Below the pieces are notes generated by a model. That model saw nothing but the letters and a program-made list of their open reading frames with translations. It was not told the DNA's origin and made no database searches. From NCBI GenBank assembly GCA_905233685.1, contig CAJOEZ010000003.1, forward strand, positions 124,001-188,000: a DNA stretch of 64,000 bases, in the 5' to 3' direction. This stretch comes from an uncultured Bacteroidales bacterium (GTDB taxonomy: Bacteria; Bacteroidota; Bacteroidia; Bacteroidales; F082). The translations under genes and the position numbers were made by a program. This document shows positions 46,252 to 55,099 of the stretch, in pieces; the first letter of the stretch is position 1; each line of letters starts with the position of its first letter.

Positions 46252-48352
46252 ATGAAAAAACTATTCTCATTAATTGCAGCATTAATGCTGACACTGACGG
46301 TGGCCCGCGCCGACGAAGGCATGTGGCTGCCTTACGCACTAAATGGCCAGAACTTGGCCGAAATGCAAGCCATGGGCTGCCAACTCACGGCGGAACAAAT
46401 CTTTAGTTTCAACCAGCCGAGCATCAAAGACGCTATTGTGCAATTCGGCGGTGGCTGCACGGGCGAAATCATCTCTCCTGAAGGCCTGTTGCTCACCAAC
46501 CACCACTGCGGCTTGAGTTATGTGCAGAAACATTCCTCCATTGAGCATGATTACCTCACCGACGGCTTCTGGGCCAAAAGCAAGGGCGAGGAACTGCCCA
46601 ATCCCGGACTTTCGGTGCTCTTTCTCAATTACGTTGAGGACGTGACTGAAGCCGTGCTGAAAGGCGTCACTTCCGAAACCTCCGAAGCCGACCGCGAGGA
46701 ACTGATTAGCAAAAACTCGCGTCAACTTGAGAAAGACCGCAAGGGTGACCGCAACGTGCGCATCGAGATTGTGCCTTTTTACAGCGGCAACCAATTTATT
46801 CTCTTTGAGTACGACGAATACAATGACGTGCGCCTCGTGTGCTGTCCGCCGTGGGGCATTGGCAAGTTCGGCGCCGACACCGACAACTGGACTTGGCCGC
46901 GCCACAAGGGCGACTTCAACATCTTCCGCGTTTATACCGCCCCTGATGGCAGTCCCGCCGGATATAGCCCCAATAACATCCCGATGAAGTCGAAGTGGTT
47001 CCTTCCTATTAATTTAGGAGGCGTGAAGCCCGGCGACTATGCCATGATTCTCGGTTATCCTGGCTCGACGGACCGCTATTCAACCTCTTACACCGTGAAA
47101 AACGTCATCGAGGAGGAAGGCCCTGCCATCATCGACTGCCGCACGACCAAACTCGAGAACTACCGCAAGCACATGGACGCCGACCAAGAGGTGTTCATCA
47201 TGTACGCCTCCAAGCAGGCCAGCGTGTCGAACTACTGGAAATACTAAGAGGCGTTTGGCTCAAGAGGAGGACTTCATGAATTGGGTGAACGCCGACCCGA
47301 AGCGCAAGGCCGAATATGGCGACATTTTCACGGGCATCAAGCAGAAATGGGACATTTTGGACGAGATTGAGAAGTCGTTTGTCTATCATCGCGAGGCTGG
47401 CTGGAACGGTGGCGAGGCCATTGCTTTCAGCCGTAGGTTCATGCGCATCAACAAGATGTTTGAGGCCAAGGCCGAGAAAGCTGACATCTTAGCCGAAGCC
47501 GAGAGGCTGAAGCCCAACGTGAACGCCTTCTTCAAGGATTACTCCATGCCGCTTGACCAAGACGTGACCGCTGCATTGCTGGCCTTGTTCTACAAGAACA
47601 TCCCCGCCGAGCTTCGCCCGAGTGAAATCACACGTATCGGCGACGCAAACAATGGCGACTTTAACGAATTTGTGGCCAAGGCCTTCAAAAAGAGCATTTT
47701 CACCGATAAGGAACGCCTCGAGGATTGGTTAGAAAGACCCAAATCTTTGGACAAAGACCCGCTTTTTGCCCTTGCGAAAAATATTATCGAATCGTATAAC
47801 ACTTTGTTGGACAGTTATTTGGAAGCTGAAAACTTCGGCAACAAAGGCGAACGTCTTTACATGAAGGGCCTGATGGAAATGCAAAGCGACCGTAACTTCT
47901 ATCCCGATGCCAACTTCACCATGCGCCTGACCTACGGCACCGTGGAGCCTTACAAGGCCGCCGATGCCGTTAATTACAACTACTACACTACCATGGACGG
48001 CGTGATGGAGAAGTATGTGCCGGGTAATTGGGAGTTCGACATTCCGCAAGACGTGCGCGACCTCGTGGCCAAGAAGGACTACGGCCGCTATGCTGATGAA
48101 AACGGCGACCTTGTCGTGAACTTCATCACCACCAACGACATCACGGGCGGCAACTCGGGCAGTCCCGTCATCGACGGCGAGGGCAACCTCATCGGTTTAG
48201 CCTTCGACGGCAACTGGGAAGCCATGAGCGGTGACCTCAGCTTCGAGAACAAGGTGCAGCGCACCATCTGCATGGATGCACGCTACCTGCTCTGGTGCAT
48301 CGAAAAGGTCGGCAAGTGCCAGAATATCATTGATGAGTTGGTGATTAAATGA
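46252..48352 (+). pseudogene. S46 dipeptidyl-peptidase (DPP7/DPP11 family), frameshifted
   Basis: Both halves of an S46 serine peptidase are present. The first (46252-47247) has a signal peptide, DEGMWLPYAL and the catalytic-histidine motif TNHHCG. The second has FMNWVNADPKRKAEYGD and the catalytic-serine motif GGNSGSP. The first frame stops at 47245-47247 (SNYWKY-stop); homology resumes in the +1 frame at KRRLAQEEDFM. A few codons usually found between NYWK and the next helix are missing, consistent with a short deletion that also shifts the frame. Intact, it would release dipeptides from peptides in the periplasm. As read, catalytic His and Ser are on separate products. A sequencing error is a real alternative. 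Confidence 0.75.
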
Positions 48353-49374
48353 GCAGAGGCTTCATAAAAGAAGGCGACCAAGAAGAGATTCCGAGGGTGC
48401 CAATGAGGGCATATCTGCCGTCAGGCGTGCCCAACTATGTCACCAAAGAAGGGCTCGAGGCGCTCAAAGAGGAACTGAAAAACCTTGAGACAGAGCGCCT
48501 CAAGGCGGGCGACAACTACATCATGGCCAATTTCATCGACGCAACGATGAAACTGCTCGTTGACCGTATCAATAGTGCCGTGGAGGTCGACCTATCCAAG
48601 GCCACTAAGGACACGGTGAGTTTTGGGGCATGGGTACGCTACAACGGGCGCGTTGTGAGAATCGTTGGGGTGGATGAAGCCGACGTGAACAAAGGCCTCA
48701 TTTCATTCATCTCACCTATTGCCAAGTCGTTGCTAGGGAAGAAGGCAGGAGAATTCATTGAATTGAAGGGGACTAAAGGCTTGGAAAAGATAGCGGTGGA
48801 GGAAGTATCGTTTGAGCCGATGACGCTTACACAGATGGTTTATGACAAGCCGGTGGAAACCTCGACGACAATAGAAAGAAGCCCCCGAAGAATCATCGAA
48901 GAAACACCTGAACAGATTGTTCAGAAGCAACCAATCGTAGAGGACAATGACGTTGACTTGTCGGATAAAGCGGAAGGCCCACGCCGATTTGAGCCTGAAG
49001 TGAACGGCATCGAATTCCTGCCTGTTGTCAACGAGCGAGGCAACATCGTGGGGCGTGCAATGGTTGTGGAGTTGCACAAAGGGAACAAGATGCTGCATCC
49101 AGTCGTGCATCTGCATGTCACGAATGCCAAGGGAGAGGCCGTGGGGCGTTACTGGTGGCATGTGGCGTTTGGCGACACTCCAGAGAAGACACTTAAGCGA
49201 AAGATGGCGGAGACCTTGGGATTATCGGGAGTGGAACCCAAGTTGAAGCGGCAGTATATAAGAGAGAGCAAGACCGAGAAGGAGCTTGTTTATGTTTTTA
49301 CGGTTGTTTCTGAAGAAAGCCTGCCCATTCCCCCTGAGGGAAAAGAGTATAGCGATCTTTTCGCGAAGGATTAG
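48349..49374 (+). CDS. GreA/GreB-like domain fused to a degenerate Nudix domain
   Basis: 341 residues. Residues ~28-165 resemble the GreA/GreB family: helices with YVTKEGLEALKEELKNLE, then a C-terminal-type fold VSFGAWVRYNGRVVRIVGVDEADVNKGLISFISPIAKSLLGKKAGEFIEL. A linker with ETPEQIVQKQP follows. Residues ~215-330 resemble a Nudix domain of the isopentenyl-isomerase-like type (VNERGNIVGRAM, WWHVAFGDTPEKTLKRKMAETLGL), but the Nudix box lacks most catalytic glutamates. It may bind RNA polymerase and a nucleotide-like ligand. It overlaps the S46 reading frame by 4 bases (ATGA). Confidence 0.65.
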   Translation: MSRGFIKEGDQEEIPRVPMRAYLPSGVPNYVTKEGLEALKEELKNLETERLKAGDNYIMANFIDATMKLLVDRINSAVEVDLSKATKDTVSFGAWVRYNGRVVRIVGVDEADVNKGLISFISPIAKSLLGKKAGEFIELKGTKGLEKIAVEEVSFEPMTLTQMVYDKPVETSTTIERSPRRIIEETPEQIVQKQPIVEDNDVDLSDKAEGPRRFEPEVNGIEFLPVVNERGNIVGRAMVVELHKGNKMLHPVVHLHVTNAKGEAVGRYWWHVAFGDTPEKTLKRKMAETLGLSGVEPKLKRQYIRESKTEKELVYVFTVVSEESLPIPPEGKEYSDLFAKD

Positions 49375-49401
49375 AAATCTTCACACACCCTTTTCGACAA
49401 T

Positions 49402-49436
49402 AAAAAAACAGCTTGGGAACACTCTCAAGCTGTTTT
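49402..49436. terminator. Terminator between the Nudix fusion gene and tRNA-Pro
   Basis: AAAACAGCTTG (49405-49415) pairs with CAAGCTGTTTT (49426-49436). On the minus strand the stem runs into T7, so it ends the tRNA transcript. On the plus strand the T-run is shorter. Confidence 0.85.
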
Positions 49437-49438
49437 GT

Positions 49439-49515
49439 TGGTCGGGATGACAAGATTCGAACTTGCGGCCTCTTCGTCCCGAACGAAGCGCGCTACCGGG
49501 CTGCGCTACATCCCG
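49439..49515 (-). tRNA. tRNA-Pro(CGG)
   Basis: On the minus strand the cloverleaf is complete. The acceptor stem CGGGATG (49515-49509) pairs with CATCCCG and is followed by an encoded ACCA. The anticodon stem CTTCG/CGAAG encloses TTCGGGA, giving anticodon CGG. The T-arm carries GTTCGAAT. The 77 bases include the 3' CCA. Confidence 0.95.
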
Positions 49516-49589
49516 TACCCTAAAGCGCTGCAAAATTACACATTTTTTTGATACGGTGTGCAATTTGTCATGCAGTTTTTTCAACCCTT

Positions 49590-50234
49590 TCAAAAAGAGA
49601 TGACTCCCAAGCCTTCCAAAAGAATTTTCAATCCGATGAGAATCAGAATAATACCTCCAAAAATTCCTGCTGATTTCTCGAACTTGGAGCCGAACACATT
49701 GCCGATTTTTACGCCTAAAACCGAGAAAAGGAAAGTAGTCAGGCCAATGATGAGCACCGACGACCAGATTTTGACCTGAATGCAGGCGAAGGAAACACCT
49801 ACCGCCAAGGCATCGATACTGGTGGCTATGGCCAAGAGGAACATGGTTTTGAAACTCAATGAACCATTGTCAGTGGTGTCATTGCGAGCGGAGCGTGGCA
49901 ATCTAGTGTCTGGAGTGGATTGCTTTGTCGTTCCTCCTCGCAATGACGCTTCCGCTTCGTCGCCCCAAACGGCCTCGCGAATCATGTTGGCACCGATGAG
50001 CGCGAGCAAACCGAAGGCAATCCAATGGTCGACGGACTCGATGAACTGCTGGAATTGCGAGCCTAAAAAGTAGCCCACAAGTGGCATCAGAGCTTGAAAC
50101 AGGCCAAACCAAAGTCCGCAAATCAAGGCCGTGCGCCATGAGAAGCGTTTGGTAGTCAGTCCTTTGCAGATGGAAACTGAGAAAGCGTCCATCGAAAGCC
50201 CGACGGCAAGCAGTAGGATTTCAACGAAAGTCAT
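49590..50234 (-). CDS. mntP: Manganese efflux pump MntP with palindromic insertion
   Basis: 214 residues, longer than the usual ~185-190. Six membrane helices are visible, with the conserved aspartates in [14 protein letters not shown] (Asp16) and [14 protein letters not shown]. MntP exports Mn2+ from the cytoplasm. Residues ~97-119 ([22 protein letters not shown]) interrupt the loop between helices 3 and 4 and are encoded by a 70-bp palindromic repeat, inserted without breaking the frame. Because the insert lies in a loop, the pump may still work. Start chosen at 50234; the -7 box is at 50260-50267. Confidence 0.9.
   Translation of the reverse strand: MTFVEILLLAVGLSMDAFSVSICKGLTTKRFSWRTALICGLWFGLFQALMPLVGYFLGSQFQQFIESVDHWIAFGLLALIGANMIREAVWGDEAEASLRGGTTKQSTPDTRLPRSARNDTTDNGSLSFKTMFLLAIATSIDALAVGVSFACIQVKIWSSVLIIGLTTFLFSVLGVKIGNVFGSKFEKSAGIFGGIILILIGLKILLEGLGVISF
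49878..49947. repeat. 70-bp palindromic repeat inside mntP
   Basis: GTCATTGCGAG (49878-49888) and CTCGCAATGAC (49937-49947) are perfect 11-bp terminal inverted repeats. The internal sequence also folds back (GGCAATCTAGTG against a GTGGATTGC segment). It looks like a non-autonomous small mobile repeat. Confidence 0.8.
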
Positions 50235-50259
50235 GTTGGCCTTGGAATGAATTGTGGCG

Positions 50260-50309
50260 CAAAAATAGCACTTTTTTCATTGGCGGCTGAGGGAAAAACC
50301 CTATTTTTG
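50260..50309. promoter_or_regulatory. Divergent promoters between mntP and the Omp85 gene
   Basis: TATTTTTG at 50260-50267 on the minus strand serves mntP, and TATTTTTG at 50302-50309 on the plus strand serves the Omp85 gene. No riboswitch-like or operator dyad was recognised in this 97-base gap. Confidence 0.6.
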
Positions 50310-50331
50310 CACCCATTCTAAACATCAAACT

Positions 50332-51654
50332 ATGAAGAAATCCTTACTTCTTATGCTCGCTCTGCTGTTGGCTGCAGGCGGCTTCGCACAAGATAAGCCA
50401 AAGAAAGCCAAGAAAGAAAAAGTCTACAACGAAAAAGGCGAAATCATCAAGCAGGGCTGGAACATCGGCCCGTTGCCCGTATTGGGCTTTGACAGCGACC
50501 TTGGCTTCCAGTATGGTGCCTGTGTCGACTTCTTCAATTTTGGCGATGGTTCGCGCTATCCGCGCTATTTCTACAAGTTCAACGTGGAGGTGTCGCGTTA
50601 CACGAAAGGCTCTGGCGTATTCCGCTTTTATGCCGACATGCCTTATCTGATTAAGGACACCAAGCTCTTTTTCGACCTCACCTACAACTACTCGAAGAAG
50701 TTCGAGTTTTTCGGCTTCAACGGCTACGAAGCCAGCACCTTCGACCCTTATGTAGACTTTGACAAGGACGGCTACCACTATATCAAACGCAACACGCTGC
50801 GTTTTGTCGGGTCAATGCAAAGGCCGTTGCGTTTTCTCCCCAACCTGAACTGGGTTGCTGGTTTGGCCTATTACAACGTCAAGACCGACCGCATCAATCT
50901 CGAGGGCTATGAAGACCAAGTGACGCTTTACGAGAACTATGTGAATGCGGACATTATTAAGGAAAACGAGAAGGATGGCGGCAACATCGCCCAACTGCGT
51001 CTCGGTTTGAATTACGACAGTCGCGACCACAACAGCGACCCATCGAAGGGTATTTATGCTGAATACACCCTCACCGGTTCTTCCGACTTCATCGACGGAA
51101 ACGGCTACAACAGCTTGATACAGACTTTCATGTGGCGTCATTATGTGCCGCTTTACAAGGACAAGCTTACCTTCGCCTATCGTTTGGGTGTGCAGCACAA
51201 GATTGCAGGTAGCACGCCTTGGTACATGATTAACAACATCAACTATCCGTTCTTCCAGAAGATGTACACTGAAGGCTTGGGTGGTGTGGTCACCATGCGT
51301 GGTGTGAACCGCAACGGCGTGCTCGGCGACGGCTTCGTGTTGGGCAACGCTGAGCTGCGCTGGCATTTCCTTGACTTCAAATTCATCAACCAAAACTGGC
51401 AGTTGGTGTTTTCGCCCTTCTTCGATGCTGGTATGATTATCCAGCCTTTCCGCGAGGAGGAATTGAAAAATGCTGTAGTTGAGGGTGTTGAATTGTATAG
51501 CGGTGACAAGGAAGGCATTCACACTAGTGCAGGTGCAGGCCTGAAAATCATCATGAACCGCAATATGATTCTCGGCGTGGATGCGGGTCGCGCCTTGGAC
51601 TCCCGAGACGGGAAGAAAGTCAAGATCTTTGTTGGGTTCAATTACATTTTCTGA
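50332..51654 (+). CDS. Omp85-family outer-membrane beta-barrel without POTRA domains
   Basis: 440 residues with a signal peptide (1-19, GFA-Q) and a short lysine-rich segment (KPKKAKKEK) in place of POTRA domains. The rest is alternating beta-strands of a 16-strand-type barrel with TMRGVNRNGVLGDGFVLGNAELRWHF, resembling the conserved (V/I)RG(F/Y) loop, and a C-terminal strand VFVGFNYIF-like ending in phenylalanine (KIFVGFNYIF). It fits BamA/TamA-related surface antigens. Without POTRA domains it is unlikely to be the main BamA, and its substrate is unknown. Confidence 0.8.
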   Translation: MKKSLLLMLALLLAAGGFAQDKPKKAKKEKVYNEKGEIIKQGWNIGPLPVLGFDSDLGFQYGACVDFFNFGDGSRYPRYFYKFNVEVSRYTKGSGVFRFYADMPYLIKDTKLFFDLTYNYSKKFEFFGFNGYEASTFDPYVDFDKDGYHYIKRNTLRFVGSMQRPLRFLPNLNWVAGLAYYNVKTDRINLEGYEDQVTLYENYVNADIIKENEKDGGNIAQLRLGLNYDSRDHNSDPSKGIYAEYTLTGSSDFIDGNGYNSLIQTFMWRHYVPLYKDKLTFAYRLGVQHKIAGSTPWYMINNINYPFFQKMYTEGLGGVVTMRGVNRNGVLGDGFVLGNAELRWHFLDFKFINQNWQLVFSPFFDAGMIIQPFREEELKNAVVEGVELYSGDKEGIHTSAGAGLKIIMNRNMILGVDAGRALDSRDGKKVKIFVGFNYIF

Positions 51655-51680
51655 GCGGACTTTTTCTCTGATTCTGTCGC

Positions 51681-53084
51681 ATGAAAGCCGCATGGCAGAT
51701 AGTATGGTTTTTCGCCTTGTTGTTTTGCTTTGCCTGTGGCAAAACAACAGAGCGACATTCAACTGAAGCCGTGCAAAATGCTCAAATCGAGTATGATAGA
51801 GGTTTCGCTTGCCTTCAAAATGACAGTTTGATGGAGGCACTTCCGCATTTCTTTGCCGTGGCCAACCGTTTGGAATGGCTGCCCGAGGACATGACGGAGG
51901 ACGAGATGCTACTCACCTCGAAGGCGTATTTCCAGATGGCGAATGTTTTCAGGCCAAAGATGGAGACTAACGCCGAAATTGACGCACTGCGACAGGCTTT
52001 GCGTTATCAGACCGCCATCCCCGACACCGCTTGGATTATCCGCTCAAGCCTGCAATTGGCAGATGCCTTGGAAGTCATCCAAGAAAACGATTCCGCCTCG
52101 TTTTATCTCAACCGTGTGATGCCGTTGATAGACACCGTTTCAGGCGATGTGGAGGATTATATCAGCGCCCGATTTCTGTTGTCGTGTCTGTATTACGACA
52201 AGGGAGAAATCGACTCTTGTGTGATGGTGCAGAAGCAGATCATCGACTTCAAGGCACGGCGCGGCATGGACACCAAAAACGATTCGGTAGGCATTGGAAT
52301 CAACCTGTTTTTCGCTAATTTCCATGCAGCGGCGAAGCCTTATCTGCTGAAGGTGTTGGAGGCCGATTTCGATGATGTGAAACGTGGTGCCGTCATGTCG
52401 CTCTTGGGGCAGATTTACGAAGAGGAAAACCAACCCGACAGTGCGGCAATGTTTCATGTTTTCAGCCCTACCTATGTGCAAGCCGAATCGGAGCGAGTGA
52501 GCGATGGGATGCTGGCCATGAAGCAATACGAGCAATTCAAGGCGGAACGTGACGCACGATTGCAGGCTTTGCGGGAGCAAAAGACCTTGCGGAAACGGAT
52601 GGCCGCCTTGCTTTGGATTGGCTTGGCTTTGATGGTGTTGGCCATCGTTGTTGGGGCAATCGTCAAGCGGAGGAGAAGGCGCAATGCTTCTTTCGCGGCG
52701 GGTTGGGTGCAATTTGAGCAGTCGGACATTTTCGTGCGCATCCGTCAGCGGTTGGCCGCCGATGCCCCCAAGATTTCCTCGAAGAATGTGGAGGATTTTT
52801 CCCATTTGGCCTTGAGCCAAGCCGACTTTGTGGCCTTGAAAGACGCTGTGGACGCTGCGTTTGGCGGTTTCGCCACCCGTTTGGCGGCACGCTACCCCGA
52901 CCTCAGCCCCGCCGACCTCAACGCCTGCTGCCTTGCCCTGACGGGCTTAAGCCATGCCGAAATGGCCGTGCTGCAAGGCGTGAAATACAACTCGTTCACC
53001 AACCGCATCACGAAAATCAAGAAAACCCTCGGCACCGAAGAGAGCCTTTCGGCTTGCCTGAAAAACATGCTGAAAGAGGGCTGA
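51681..53084 (+). CDS. TPR-transmembrane-HTH regulator
   Basis: 467 residues. A hydrophobic signal segment (1-19) is followed by a periplasmic TPR-like region (~30-290), a long coiled coil (ERDARLQALREQKTLRKR), a transmembrane helix (~306-331) and a basic stop (KRRRRR). The cytoplasmic C-terminus (~340-467) ends in a LuxR-like helix-turn-helix (PDLSPADLNACCLALTGLSHAEMAVLQGVKYNSFTNRITKIKKTL). This sensor-regulator type is common in Bacteroidota: periplasmic TPRs sense, and the HTH binds DNA. It lies just upstream of two T9SS surface-protein genes, which are plausible targets. The frame starts 26 bases after the Omp85 gene. Confidence 0.78.
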   Translation: MKAAWQIVWFFALLFCFACGKTTERHSTEAVQNAQIEYDRGFACLQNDSLMEALPHFFAVANRLEWLPEDMTEDEMLLTSKAYFQMANVFRPKMETNAEIDALRQALRYQTAIPDTAWIIRSSLQLADALEVIQENDSASFYLNRVMPLIDTVSGDVEDYISARFLLSCLYYDKGEIDSCVMVQKQIIDFKARRGMDTKNDSVGIGINLFFANFHAAAKPYLLKVLEADFDDVKRGAVMSLLGQIYEEENQPDSAAMFHVFSPTYVQAESERVSDGMLAMKQYEQFKAERDARLQALREQKTLRKRMAALLWIGLALMVLAIVVGAIVKRRRRRNASFAAGWVQFEQSDIFVRIRQRLAADAPKISSKNVEDFSHLALSQADFVALKDAVDAAFGGFATRLAARYPDLSPADLNACCLALTGLSHAEMAVLQGVKYNSFTNRITKIKKTLGTEESLSACLKNMLKEG

Positions 53085-53186
53085 AACGCTCGATTTTCGG
53101 GAAAAAGTGTCTTTTGTGCGGCAAAAACGCGAAAAATGTGTGTGAAATGTGTGTGTGATTTTTGCAAATGGCGTTGTTTTTTGCTA

Positions 53187-53194
53187 TAATTTTG
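53187..53194 (+). promoter_or_regulatory. Promoter of the IgGFc-binding-like surface protein gene
   Basis: TAATTTTG forms the -7 box, and TTTG at 53161-53164 lies 22 bases upstream. This separates the surface-protein genes from the regulator gene and allows specific control. Confidence 0.6.
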
Positions 53195-53219
53195 GACGCA
53201 AATACCAATTCTTATCACT

Positions 53220-55076
53220 ATGGAAAAAGCAAGACTAAGAATTTACGCCCTACTTGCGCTCCTGTTATTGGAAACGGCATCTGCGTTTGCCCAAGTCACT
53301 ACGGGGCGCGATTTTTGGGTGACACTGTTGCCCAATAGCAGAGAAGGCGAAATCCCAGAGCCTGCCCTGTGGATTACTGCCAACGAGTCCACTACGGGAA
53401 GCGTGACAAACCCCAACACGGGCTGGCAAGAAAACTTTTCAGTGGAGGCCGGATGTAGCGTCTACATTCCCATTCCATTAGAACAGGCTTTTGAGATGCA
53501 CCTTTCGGATACGGTGCTCAACATCGGCCTGCATGTGACGGCCAAACAGCCTGTTTCCGTAGTCGTGGCCAATTACGAAGGGGCCTGTTTCGATACATCC
53601 AAATCCTTGCCAACCAATACATTGGGAAGCGAATATTTGGTGCAAACTTACGAAAATTTTGGCACGTATGATTTTTTGCGCTCGGTTTTGTCCGTCGTTG
53701 CCACCGAGGACAACACCACCGTGGATTTTCAGTTGAGTTGCGAAACGATGAACGGACATCAGGCCAACCAGCCTCTTTCGGTGACCTTAAATGCAGGGCA
53801 GGTCTATCAGTTGCAATCGGAGCATTTGTGCAATTTTTCAGGAACACGCGTGACCTCCCGCAACGGAAAACCCATCGCCGTGTTTGCAGGCAACCGAGGT
53901 TTGGGCGTACCTTATTTCAACACACCCTACATCGACCATGCTGAAGAAGTGATGCTGCCTGCGTCCACTTTAGGCCGCCATTTTGTGGTGACGCAATCCC
54001 TTCGCCGCCCTGCCGACTATGTGCGCGTTACAGCCATGAAAGACCATTGCGAGGTGCGCAGGGACGGCACTTTGGTGCGTACCCTCAACGCAGGGCAGTC
54101 CTTCGTTTTTGAACTTACCGACGACTATCCCGCCATCTATCTCGAAACCTCTGAACCCGCCATCGTCGGCAAGTTCTTTTATGGCCACGACGATATTCCA
54201 GGTGCTATAGGCGACCCCGCCCTGGCCACCATACTCCCGATGGAGCAGCAAACAAACCGCGCCCTGTTTTGCGCCCACAACACCCTCATCTCAAAATGGC
54301 ATTATCTCAACATAGTGACCGAAACCGCTTCAGTATCAGGGATGCAACTTGATGGCGAGCCTATTGACGACCTTTTTGAAGTGGTGGCAAGTAAGCCCGA
54401 ATATGCCTACGCGAGATTCCAAATTGCTGACACGACACACATCTTGGAGAATACGGAAGGCGGCTTTGTGGCTCATGTTTATGGCATGGGGGGTGCCGAA
54501 GCCTATTCCTATTTCCTTGATGCGGCGATGCTCACAACCGCGCTGACGGTGAACGACACAAGCGAATGGCTTCACCCCGATGGCTTCTATTTTGACCTGA
54601 ATGAAGCTTTGAACCTCGATTTACAGTTGAATTATGAGATGACCGAGGCTCATTGGACATACGGCGACGGCATGACGGAAATACTCACCGACACGGAGGC
54701 TTGGCATACCTATTCCACACAAGGCAACTATCCCGTGACTTGCGAGGTGTTCAGAACCGACGCACAAGGGCGGCGCGTCTTGGCTGGCTATGTGAGCACC
54801 GTCATCCACGCGGGCTATGAAAGTGTGGAAAGCCACGACTATACCAACGAATGTAACTTATTTCCCAATCCAGCCAACTCGGAAGTGAGCATCGAGGGCC
54901 AAGGCATCACTTCTGTCCGGCTGACGAACTGCTACGGGCAAGTGGTCATGGAACAAACTTGCGAGTCTGTTGACTTTATGGCTCTTGACTTAACGGAATT
55001 GCCGATAGGCATTTATATTATTGAAGTCGTTGCATCGAGCTATCATACTATAAAACAATTAGTTATAAGTAGATAA
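53220..55076 (+). CDS. T9SS-exported IgGFc-binding-like surface protein
   Basis: 618 residues with a signal peptide (~1-24, AFA-Q). The N-terminal ~370 residues match the IgGFc-binding-protein N-terminal type (GRDFWVTLLPN, VANYEGACFDTSKSLPTNTLGSEY, GKPIAVFAGNRG, ADYVRVTAMKDHCEV). Residues ~470-535 look like a PKD domain (HWTYGDGMTEI...HTYSTQGNYPVTCEV). The C-terminus is a type A T9SS domain (LFPNPANSEVSIEGQG...PIGIYIIEVVAS). It is probably displayed on the cell surface as an adhesin. It is the first of two adjacent cargo genes with a 23-base gap. Confidence 0.78.
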   Translation: MEKARLRIYALLALLLLETASAFAQVTTGRDFWVTLLPNSREGEIPEPALWITANESTTGSVTNPNTGWQENFSVEAGCSVYIPIPLEQAFEMHLSDTVLNIGLHVTAKQPVSVVVANYEGACFDTSKSLPTNTLGSEYLVQTYENFGTYDFLRSVLSVVATEDNTTVDFQLSCETMNGHQANQPLSVTLNAGQVYQLQSEHLCNFSGTRVTSRNGKPIAVFAGNRGLGVPYFNTPYIDHAEEVMLPASTLGRHFVVTQSLRRPADYVRVTAMKDHCEVRRDGTLVRTLNAGQSFVFELTDDYPAIYLETSEPAIVGKFFYGHDDIPGAIGDPALATILPMEQQTNRALFCAHNTLISKWHYLNIVTETASVSGMQLDGEPIDDLFEVVASKPEYAYARFQIADTTHILENTEGGFVAHVYGMGGAEAYSYFLDAAMLTTALTVNDTSEWLHPDGFYFDLNEALNLDLQLNYEMTEAHWTYGDGMTEILTDTEAWHTYSTQGNYPVTCEVFRTDAQGRRVLAGYVSTVIHAGYESVESHDYTNECNLFPNPANSEVSIEGQGITSVRLTNCYGQVVMEQTCESVDFMALDLTELPIGIYIIEVVASSYHTIKQLVISR

Positions 55077-55099
55077 TTGAGAATAAAACCCAAAACACC

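Noticed and set aside
47241..47260. Programmed frameshift or stop read-through in the S46 gene
   Set aside because: No slippery heptamer is visible, and several codons are missing relative to the family, which a ribosomal shift would not explain.
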